Below, one piece after another: positions 1 to 5,192 of a stretch of 5,951 nt of DNA. Position numbers and translations under genes: made by a program. The stretch comes from Rhodocyclaceae bacterium UBA6160 (GTDB lineage Bacteria; Pseudomonadota; Gammaproteobacteria; Burkholderiales; Rhodocyclaceae), in NCBI GenBank assembly GCA_002422995.1, contig DIUK01000027.1, positions 4,076-10,026 on the forward strand. Reading direction: 5' to 3'. The stretch's first letter is position 1. Each line of letters starts with the position of its first letter. The notes under the pieces were generated by a model. That model was not told the DNA's origin, searched no databases, and saw only the letters and a list, made by a program, of their open reading frames with translations.

Positions 1-313
1 GGTCTTTTTGCACTTGCACGCGCAAGGATTGCCCGGCGGTAAGCACTTGTTCAATCGGCCGTGGCTCTTCACTGTGCGCTGTACGCTCTTCCCAAATATC
101 TGCCGCATGTAAAAAGGCGGAGCGTTCCAGGCCAATGTCGATAAATGCGGACTGCATTCCGGGCAACACGCGGATTACGCGGCCCAGATAGATATTGCCG
201 ACCACACCACAGCTATCGTTGCGCTCGATATGTATCTCTTGCACGACACCTTGATGCAGAGAGGCGACGCGAGTTTCTTGCGGGGTGAAGTTAATCAGAA
301 ACTGTTCGGCCAC
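1..313 (-). CDS. rng: Ribonuclease G, N-terminal 104 residues (3' part beyond the window)
   Basis: RNase G is a cytoplasmic single-strand endoribonuclease of the RNase E/G family. It matures the 5' end of 16S rRNA and takes part in mRNA decay. The visible part begins AEQFLINFTPQETRV and continues with QEIHIER (residues 25-31), GNIYLGRVIRVLPGMQ (39-54), AFIDIG (56-61) and AFLHAADI (66-73). This is the characteristic start of the family and the beginning of its S1 RNA-binding domain. The catalytic metal-binding domain lies outside the window. The start is not ATG: the only nearby ATG (313-315) is in another frame that soon hits a stop. A GTG at 311-313 has an AAAGG six bases upstream, while an in-frame TTG at 317-319 directly abuts that AAAGG, so GTG is preferred. 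An in-frame TAA at 329-331 rules out longer starts. It follows maf by 42 nt, as maf and rng are paired in many proteobacteria. Family identity is very sure; RNase E is less likely given the maf neighbour. Confidence 0.95.
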   Translation of the reverse strand, partial: MAEQFLINFTPQETRVASLHQGVVQEIHIERNDSCGVVGNIYLGRVIRVLPGMQSAFIDIGLERSAFLHAADIWEERTAHSEEPRPIEQVLTAGQSLRVQVQKD

Positions 314-319
314 ATGCAA

Positions 320-324
320 CCTTT
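320..324 (-). promoter_or_regulatory. Ribosome binding site of rng
   Basis: The minus strand reads AAAGG here, six bases before the GTG at 311-313. It has zero spacing to the alternative TTG start at 317-319, so it decides the start in favour of GTG. It lies in the 42-nt gap between maf and rng, which shows no terminator hairpin. Confidence 0.6.
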
Positions 325-355
325 CAACTTAAATAACCATAACACTTGATAAAAG

Positions 356-979
356 TTACACGGCGTAACCCAGTTCGCGCAGCATGGTAACCGTTTCACA
401 CAAGGGCAAACCCACAATGCCGGTGTAACTGCCGTTTATAGATGCAACAAAACTCGCCGCCCGACCTTGAATAGCATAGGCACCCGCTTTATCCATGGGC
501 TCCCCGGTGGCCACATAATGGTCAATTTCATCCGCATTCAACACACGAAAGCTCACATCACTGACCGATAAGCAGGATTTCACTGGCGATTCAATATCAT
601 GCGGCATGGCCAGCGCCACGGACGTTAACACTTTATGCGTGCGCCCTGACAAACGCTTCAAGATTGCCTTGGCATCATTCGCATCTTTAGGCTTACCGAT
701 CACTTCTCCATCCAGATCCAAGGTGGTATCTGCCGCGAGTAGCAAGCGCTTGGGCATGCGTCGCTTGAGCAAAAGATTGGCGCCAAATAACGCCTTATCG
801 CGCGCCACTCTTTGCACATAGGCTTCAGGCGTTTCACCACTCAGCCAGCTTTCATCCACTTCGCCATCTTGTCTGCTGGCCGTTCGCAGTAGCATCAATT
901 CAAATCGGATGCCTATTTGATTCAAGAGTTCGCGACGGCGAGCGCTGCGCGAGGCAAGAAAAATTCGATTATCCAACAT
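356..979 (-). CDS. maf: Maf family nucleotide pyrophosphatase, YhdE type (dTTP/UTP)
   Basis: Maf proteins hydrolyse non-canonical or surplus nucleoside triphosphates to the monophosphate and pyrophosphate in the cytoplasm. The 207-residue protein has the usual family length. It shows the N-terminal signature LASRSARRRELL (8-19), a conserved Lys in RVARDKA (58-64), the catalytic Asp in AADT (82-85), IGKPKD (94-99), LSGRTHKV (110-117), DKAGAYAIQG (163-172) and GSYTGIVGLPL (183-193). The KAGAYAIQG form is typical of the YhdE branch, which in E. coli prefers dTTP, UTP and related pyrimidines, rather than the YceF branch (7-methyl-GTP). Substrate is inferred from this subfamily motif only. The ATG at 977-979 lies 5 nt after the rlmH stop, and the GTGAG in the last rlmH codons may act as a weak ribosome site. 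It precedes rng, the same pair as E. coli yhdE-rng. Older literature describes Maf as a septum-formation inhibitor. Confidence 0.96.
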   Translation of the reverse strand: MLDNRIFLASRSARRRELLNQIGIRFELMLLRTASRQDGEVDESWLSGETPEAYVQRVARDKALFGANLLLKRRMPKRLLLAADTTLDLDGEVIGKPKDANDAKAILKRLSGRTHKVLTSVALAMPHDIESPVKSCLSVSDVSFRVLNADEIDHYVATGEPMDKAGAYAIQGRAASFVASINGSYTGIVGLPLCETVTMLRELGYAV

Positions 980-984
980 AGACT

Positions 985-1455
985 TTACTCACGATGATAA
1001 GGATGGCCTTTGATCACACTGACCGCGCGGTATAGGGCTTCGGCCAGAATAACCCTCACCATGGCATGCGGTAAAGTCAGGCTTGATAAGCGCAGCGTTT
1101 CGTCCGCTGAGCTTTTAATGCTGGGTGCCAAACCATCCGGACCACCAATGACAAACGCCACATCGCGGCCGCCTGTCATCCAGCGCGTTAAGCGCTCGCT
1201 CAGCTGTTTTGTGGTGATGGCCTCGCCGTGCTCATCTAACACCACACGATAACTGCTCGCCGGCAAGGCGGTTTGTAATCGCATCGCCTCGGCTGCCATC
1301 ATGACCGCTGGCGTTTTACCTGTCGTGCGCGGTTCGGGTTTGATTTCCAGGAGTTCTAGCGATAATTCTCGCGGCATACGCTTGGCGTAATCGTCCCAAC
1401 CCGCAACAACCCAAGCAGGGGGGCGCGTAGCAACTGCTGCCACAATGATTCTCAT
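985..1455 (-). CDS. rlmH: 23S rRNA (pseudouridine-1915-N3)-methyltransferase RlmH
   Basis: RlmH is a small SPOUT-class (trefoil knot) methyltransferase. It uses S-adenosylmethionine to methylate pseudouridine 1915 in helix 69 of 23S rRNA on assembled 70S ribosomes. The 156-residue protein matches the usual length of about 155. Motifs are VVLDEHGE (71-78), the SAM-binding loop FVIGGPDGL (101-109), LSSLTLPHAMVRVILAEAL (123-141) leading into the knot, and the nearly invariant C-terminal tail HPYHRE (151-156). The ATG at 1453-1455 gives the family-like start MRIIVAAVATRPPAWV. An upstream in-frame ATG at 1486-1488 is cut off by a TAA at 1465-1467, so it cannot extend the protein. No strong ribosome site is visible; GTGAG at 1468-1472 is the best candidate but sits 12 nt away. 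It follows rsfS by 36 nt, a pairing very widely conserved in bacteria. Confidence 0.97.
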   Translation of the reverse strand: MRIIVAAVATRPPAWVVAGWDDYAKRMPRELSLELLEIKPEPRTTGKTPAVMMAAEAMRLQTALPASSYRVVLDEHGEAITTKQLSERLTRWMTGGRDVAFVIGGPDGLAPSIKSSADETLRLSSLTLPHAMVRVILAEALYRAVSVIKGHPYHRE

Positions 1456-1491
1456 CGCATCACGTTACTCACGTCGGGCGGCACTCATTAC

Positions 1492-1845
1492 TTATTCGTC
1501 TGCGGCTTTTTTAGTGCGCTTAGGCACTGTCTGCCACAGTTCTTCAAGATTGTAATGTGCGCGGATGACAGGCTGCATGACATGCACGACAATATCTGCT
1601 GCATCCACTAAAACCCACTCGCCGGCGTCTTCGCCTTCGATGCCGATAATATCGCCACCCGCTTCTTTAACCTTGTCATGCACAGTGCCGGCCAATGACT
1701 TGACGTGACGACTGGAGTCGCCACTAGCGATAATCATGCGGTCAAACATGGGGGTGAGCTTGCTGGTATTGAGCACTTCAATATCTTTGGCTTTCATATC
1801 CTCAAGTGCATCAACAATGATTTTTTGCAGTTTCTTAATGTCCAT
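1492..1845 (-). CDS. rsfS: Ribosomal silencing factor RsfS (RsfA/Iojap family)
   Basis: RsfS binds ribosomal protein uL14 on the large subunit and blocks joining of the 30S subunit, damping translation when nutrients are short. At 117 residues it is slightly longer than the E. coli protein (about 105) because of a charged C-terminal tail (TVPKRTKKAADE). It has a single Iojap/RsfS domain. Visible signatures are the N-terminal LQKIIVDALEDMKAKDIEVL (6-25), MIIASGDSSRHVKSLA (37-52), GEWVLVDAADIVVHVM (75-90) and AHYNLEELW (96-104). The ATG at 1843-1845 follows the nadD stop by 7 nt with no clear Shine-Dalgarno sequence, which suggests expression by translational coupling to nadD. The nadD-rsfS-rlmH order is classical. 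Confidence 0.96.
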   Translation of the reverse strand: MDIKKLQKIIVDALEDMKAKDIEVLNTSKLTPMFDRMIIASGDSSRHVKSLAGTVHDKVKEAGGDIIGIEGEDAGEWVLVDAADIVVHVMQPVIRAHYNLEELWQTVPKRTKKAADE

Positions 1846-1852
1846 GGATTAT

Positions 1853-2581
1853 TCAGTAAATAGAATGAGTTGCAATATAGTCGAGAACGTGGTCAGACAC
1901 CAAATGGCGCACGTTATGCTTGGCCGCCAAACGCTGGCGAATCAGGGTAGAAGAGACGGCCAGCGGGGTGATGCTAAATGGTACGATGCGGCCGGCCGGC
2001 GCATGTGAAATATCCGCTGGCAGACCAATTCGTTGAATAATTGAATCCATTGACCATTGCGTCGCCGTCTCACCAGCGCCGACATTTGTTTGATTTGTTT
2101 GCCATGCCGCCACTTGCGTGTACAAATTATTGTCCGATAAAACGTTTGTATCTGCTGCAGGCCGGGCTGCCACACCAATATGCGCCAAGCCAAACAAATC
2201 TTGCCACCGGTGCCATAACGGCAATTTAGCAAACGCATCTGCCCCCATGAGCAATACTAAAGGACGTCTGACGCCATACTGCGCGCGCAAGCGCTCCAGG
2301 GTTTTTACAGTGTAACTAGCCATGTGCGTCACAACCTCGGCTTCATCCACCAAAAAGATGTCCGTGAACTCCGGCATAGCCGATAGCGCCTTCGTCACCA
2401 TGGCTAAGCGTTGCGCAGCGCTTGCCTGTGGCGGCTTGCGCAATGGGGGTTGTCCTGCCGGCACAAACAAAACTTGAGCAAGCGATAAAGCTTCACGTGC
2501 TTCAATCGCCAAACGCAAATGCGCAATGTGAATCGGGTCGAACGTGCCCCCTAAAATGCCTATCGCACTTGAGCTGCCCAT
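1853..2581 (-). CDS. nadD: Nicotinate-nucleotide adenylyltransferase
   Basis: NadD transfers AMP from ATP to nicotinate mononucleotide, giving deamido-NAD in the NAD biosynthesis pathway (cytoplasm). Counting from the chosen start (242 residues), the nucleotidyltransferase signature GGTFDPIHIAH is at 11-21 with the HxxH pair H18/H21. It is followed by VPAGQPPLRKP (40-50), YTVKTLERL (90-98), LMGADAFAKLPLWHRW (111-126) and the SSTLIRQRL helix (200-208). The open frame reaches up to 2716, but those extra residues have no family counterpart and overlap the membrane-protein gene. Two ATGs are plausible: 2579-2581 (GAG nine bases upstream, motif placed at residue 11 as in homologues) and 2603-2605 (GGCAGG four bases upstream, 250 residues). 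I prefer the shorter. The protein is longer than the usual 210-220 residues because of a hydrophilic insertion around 143-176, before the C-terminal motif. It is followed by rsfS after 7 nt. Confidence 0.95.
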   Translation of the reverse strand: MGSSSAIGILGGTFDPIHIAHLRLAIEAREALSLAQVLFVPAGQPPLRKPPQASAAQRLAMVTKALSAMPEFTDIFLVDEAEVVTHMASYTVKTLERLRAQYGVRRPLVLLMGADAFAKLPLWHRWQDLFGLAHIGVAARPAADTNVLSDNNLYTQVAAWQTNQTNVGAGETATQWSMDSIIQRIGLPADISHAPAGRIVPFSITPLAVSSTLIRQRLAAKHNVRHLVSDHVLDYIATHSIY

Positions 2582-2636
2582 GATGGCAAGCTCATGTTGT
2601 GTCATAACGCCTGCCTTATCGTCAATCGACGCGGCG

Positions 2637-3446
2637 TTAACTCGTTCGTCCATGTTCTGAATTGTAGTTTTCGCCGCTGCTGCTGGTGTCCTGTGCCAAA
2701 GGTGCTTCAAACACATCTCGATATGAAATGTACATGCTTGTCACCACCACCGGGCCGATCAACAGCAGCAAGATCATCATCACTAAAACCACCACAGCAA
2801 ACGCACCCACGCTGGATGGCAGCAGTAAGCTGCCAATGATCGTAGGAATAATCATCGCAATGAAACTCACCAGTGTAACGACCAGCGCATAAACCGTAAA
2901 AGCGCGCCAGTTACGCCAGCTTGCCACAAAGCTGAAAAAAATCGACTTCATGGCGGGCAAACCATGCCATGCGGTAAGCAAAGGCGCAAACCAAAAAGCC
3001 ATCATCAACGGGCTGACCAAAAGCAACAATACGCCATACTGCGGCAACACTTCTGCAACACGCGTAGCATTATCAACTTTTTCAGGAGACAGGTTCGGCA
3101 GCAAAAGTGAACTGATGATCAGTACCAACAATGAGCTGGTTAAATATAACCAGCCCAAACGAAACAACGGCACGCGTTGCTCAGCAAGACTCCCGGCTAA
3201 GCGCGCTTGTGTGACAGCTTGATTATTGTCCAATGCACGGCAGGCATTACCGACCATGGCATTCAACGAGGGTAAAACCAGTGACAATAAAACCGGGCCG
3301 ATGTACGGAATCAGATTCATCACCAGCAACAAAGAAAAATACGCCAGAGTCATGCTGGTCAGCTGACGCGGATAACGCCGCAATAGTTGCCAGGCAGCCA
3401 ACACCCACAATAAACCATGACGCGCAGGTAGTTGCTTGGCAATCAT
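2637..3446 (-). CDS. BPSS1780-type integral membrane protein, function unknown
   Basis: This 269-residue protein resembles the family annotated in Betaproteobacteria as BPSS1780 family membrane protein. No function is established for it. Visible family-like stretches are PARHGLLWVLAAWQLLRRYP (7-26) and the central FWFAPLLTAWHGLPAMKSIF (151-170) followed by SFVASWRNWRAF (172-183). I estimate six membrane helices from hydrophobicity: about 29-48, 50-66, 97-117, 134-156, 183-209 and 214-240. A short amphipathic segment precedes the first, and a hydrophilic Ser/Glu-rich C-terminal tail (249-269) ends the protein. There is no cleavable signal peptide; it should sit in the inner membrane. The ATG at 3444-3446 overlaps the ttcA stop (ATGA), and AAAGGA lies six bases upstream inside ttcA, so translation is probably coupled to ttcA. 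The family assignment is from memory of its motifs, and a distant EI24/YciC-like relation is possible. Confidence 0.85.
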   Translation of the reverse strand: MIAKQLPARHGLLWVLAAWQLLRRYPRQLTSMTLAYFSLLLVMNLIPYIGPVLLSLVLPSLNAMVGNACRALDNNQAVTQARLAGSLAEQRVPLFRLGWLYLTSSLLVLIISSLLLPNLSPEKVDNATRVAEVLPQYGVLLLLVSPLMMAFWFAPLLTAWHGLPAMKSIFFSFVASWRNWRAFTVYALVVTLVSFIAMIIPTIIGSLLLPSSVGAFAVVVLVMMILLLLIGPVVVTSMYISYRDVFEAPLAQDTSSSGENYNSEHGRTS

Positions 3447-4363
3447 CTTTCGTCCTTTATCGTCATGACGATGTTGGATGCCATGCCGGATGGTGGCGCT
3501 AACGGAAACTCATCCGGGTCAAAGGCTCGATCGCCTTCCGCATGAGGTTCGCCCGTCACAGCCAAATCAGTAAAATTAAAAAGCTTCGGGTCAAGCAAAT
3601 GGGATGGCACGACATGGGTCAAACTACGAAACATGGTTTCAATCCGCCCGGGAAGCTGCTTTTCCCAGTCGTTCAACATGCGCTTGACCTGCTGGCGTTG
3701 CAGGTTGGGTTGCGAGCCGCATAAGTCACACGGAATAATCGGAAATTCGCGCAACGTTGCCCAAGCTTCCAGATCGCTTTCTGCGCAATAGGCCAGCGGC
3801 CGGATCACCATGTGGCGGCCATCGTCCGAAACCAGCTTGGGCGGCATGGATTTTAATTTACCCGCAAAAAACAGGTTCAAGAATAGCGTCTGCAAAATAT
3901 CGTCGCGGTGATGTCCCAACGCAATCTTGGTCGCGCCCAATTCATCCGCCACGCGATACAGCACCCCGCGCCGCAGCCGCGAGCACAATGAGCAGGTCGT
4001 TTTTCCTTCCGGAATCACGCGCTTCACAATGCTGTAGGTGTCCTCGTTTTCGATATGAAACGGCACACCCAGTTCAGTCAGATACCGTGGCAATATGTCC
4101 GCCGGAAAGCCCGGCTGCTTTTGATCCAGATTCACCGCGATGATCTCGAAATCAATCGGCGCATGCTCACGCAGGTGCAACAGCAGGTCGAGCATGGCAT
4201 ATGAATCCTTGCCGCCGGACAAACACACCATGACGCGATCGCCGGCTGAAATCATGTTGAAATCAGCAATCGCCTGCCCCGCCTGACGGCGCAAGCGCTT
4301 GGCGAGTTTGTTGGCTTCATAGGCCGGCTTATTGGCTTGGCGAGCGGTTAAAGGTGCATTCAT
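3443..4363 (-). CDS. ttcA: tRNA 2-thiocytidine(32) synthetase TtcA
   Basis: TtcA thiolates cytidine 32 of certain tRNAs to 2-thiocytidine. It activates the base with ATP and delivers sulfur through a [4Fe-4S] cluster. The 306-residue protein has the family's usual length. It carries the PP-loop ATP-binding motif SGGKDS (49-54), the first cysteine pair C124-S-L-C127, the segment ALGHHRDDILQTL (148-160) and the second pair C212-D-L-C215. In characterised TtcA three cysteines, two from the first pair and one from the second, bind the cluster, and all are present here. The N-terminal helix ANKLAKRLRRQAGQAIADF is also typical. The ATG at 4361-4363 has no good Shine-Dalgarno sequence. The gene is preceded by the longest intergenic gap in the window (58 nt, AT-rich) and overlaps the following membrane-protein gene by 4 nt. 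TtcA does not depend on TcdA, but both modify the tRNA anticodon loop. Confidence 0.97.
   Translation of the reverse strand: MNAPLTARQANKPAYEANKLAKRLRRQAGQAIADFNMISAGDRVMVCLSGGKDSYAMLDLLLHLREHAPIDFEIIAVNLDQKQPGFPADILPRYLTELGVPFHIENEDTYSIVKRVIPEGKTTCSLCSRLRRGVLYRVADELGATKIALGHHRDDILQTLFLNLFFAGKLKSMPPKLVSDDGRHMVIRPLAYCAESDLEAWATLREFPIIPCDLCGSQPNLQRQQVKRMLNDWEKQLPGRIETMFRSLTHVVPSHLLDPKLFNFTDLAVTGEPHAEGDRAFDPDEFPLAPPSGMASNIVMTIKDER
3453..3458 (-). promoter_or_regulatory. Ribosome binding site of the BPSS1780-type gene, inside ttcA
   Basis: The minus strand reads AAAGGA, six bases before the ATG at 3444-3446. It lies within the last codons of ttcA. It is the clearest Shine-Dalgarno match in the window. 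Together with the ATGA overlap it supports this start codon and suggests re-initiation by ribosomes finishing ttcA. Confidence 0.65.
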
Positions 4364-4385
4364 TGTCGAGTGGGATTTATTCAGT

Positions 4386-4411
4386 AAATTTGTTCAGCGT
4401 GAAAATTTGTT
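4386..4411. repeat. Two direct copies of a 9-mer in the gap upstream of ttcA
   Basis: On the plus strand AAATTTGTT occurs at 4386-4394 and again, identically, at 4403-4411. The two are separated by 8 nt, so they are 17 nt apart start to start. On the coding strand of ttcA this is AACAAATTT, N8, AACAAATTT, some 23 to 48 bases before the start codon. It sits in the only AT-rich intergenic gap of size. It could be a tandem protein-binding site or chance in AT-rich DNA; no known regulator motif was recognised. Confidence 0.5.
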
Positions 4412-4421
4412 AAAGGCTATT

Positions 4422-5192
4422 TTACAAGTGTGCGGATCTGCCACCATCCACGGTGATCGTCTGGCCTGTCACATACGGCGCATCAAACACCAAAAAGCGC
4501 ACGGCACGGGCAATGTCAGCGGCTGAGCCTACGCGCTTTAACAAAGTGTGGTCAATGATGGCATCGCGCTCGTCGGGCGGAAAATCGTCGGTTTGTTCCG
4601 GCCAAGCCACCGCCCCGGGAGCTACTGCATTTACCCGAACTTCAGGGCTTAATTCAATGGCTAGCGCGCGAGTAAGCCCTAACAAACCAGCTTTGGCTGT
4701 GCAATACAAGGCATAGCCTTTGAGTGGCCGTTCAGCATGAACGTCCGTGATGTTAACGATACAACCGTGCTGCCGCTTCAAGTACGGGGCAGCCGCCTGC
4801 GCTAAAAATAGCGGTGCTTTCAAGTTTGTGCCCATCAAATCATCCCATGCCGCCGTATTGGTAGCGCCGACTTTTGTGGAATAAAACGTGGAAGCATTAT
4901 TGACCAAACCATCCAATTGTCCGAAGTGATCAACAACTTGAGTGATCAACCTGGGTAAGTCATCCAGGTCGAGCAAGTTTGCAGGAAACGCTGCTGCAGA
5001 ATCCGCCCGTTGCCCATTGAGCAAGGCAGCAAGGGCTTTAGCCTCGTCTGCTGCGGTGTGATAGTGAATCGCCACGCACGCACCTGCGGCATGAAGCGTG
5101 CGTGCAATCTCGGCGCCCACACGGCGGGCAGCACCAGTGACCAGAATCACCGGCATCGATTGTTCAGCTTTTCCCGATTGAAGCGTACTCAT
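4422..5192 (-). CDS. Pteridine-reductase-like short-chain dehydrogenase (PTR1/FolM type)
   Basis: This is a classical-length SDR oxidoreductase (256 residues), probably an NADPH-dependent reductase of dihydropterin or dihydrofolate in the cytoplasm. The cofactor loop reads TGAARRVG (19-26). The basic Arg pair in place of the plain TGxxxGxG is typical of pteridine reductases and suits NADPH. It is followed by NNASTFY (98-104), the active-site Asp D150 in VNITDVHAERPLKGY, and Y163-CTA-K167. The Asp to Tyr spacing of 13, with Asp where most SDRs have Ser, matches Leishmania PTR1 (D181/Y194/K198) and E. coli FolM. APGAVAWPE (191-199) and VTGQTITVDGG (241-251) complete the fold. The ATG at 5190-5192 overlaps the tcdA stop (ATGA). 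A later ATG at 5154-5156 would remove 12 residues and start nearer the first strand. It lies next to ttcA, as in other Betaproteobacteria. Substrate is inferred from motifs. Confidence 0.9.
   Translation of the reverse strand: MSTLQSGKAEQSMPVILVTGAARRVGAEIARTLHAAGACVAIHYHTAADEAKALAALLNGQRADSAAAFPANLLDLDDLPRLITQVVDHFGQLDGLVNNASTFYSTKVGATNTAAWDDLMGTNLKAPLFLAQAAAPYLKRQHGCIVNITDVHAERPLKGYALYCTAKAGLLGLTRALAIELSPEVRVNAVAPGAVAWPEQTDDFPPDERDAIIDHTLLKRVGSAADIARAVRFLVFDAPYVTGQTITVDGGRSAHL

Noticed and set aside
313..315. ATG as the start of rng
   Set aside because: This ATG is out of frame with the RNase G sequence and reaches a TGA after five codons (TGG CCG AAC AGT TTC follow the ATG).
314..355. Terminator between maf and rng
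   Set aside because: The gap is AT-rich but shows no GC stem followed by a T run.
740..760. Recurrent AAGCGCTT-like words (also near 4290, 2405 and 5925)
   Set aside because: They lie inside coding regions and come from common codons (Lys-Arg-Leu, Ala-Leu) in different frames. The spacing is irregular and no uptake-sequence or repeat family was recognised.
1942..2238. 98-residue minus-strand frame within nadD
   Set aside because: It is in another frame of a clearly conserved gene, has no recognisable motif and has no ribosome site that I could see.
3757..4143. 128-residue open frame on the plus strand
   Set aside because: It lies wholly antisense to ttcA, whose PP-loop and cysteine motifs are certain. 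Its translation is rich in Pro, Arg and Ser with no recognisable domain, as expected of a shadow frame.
4364..4421. Possible promoter upstream of ttcA
   Set aside because: AATAAA preceded at 17 nt by TTTCAC can be drawn on the minus strand, but the -35 match is only two of six. AT-rich DNA yields such pairs easily, so it was not listed as a feature.
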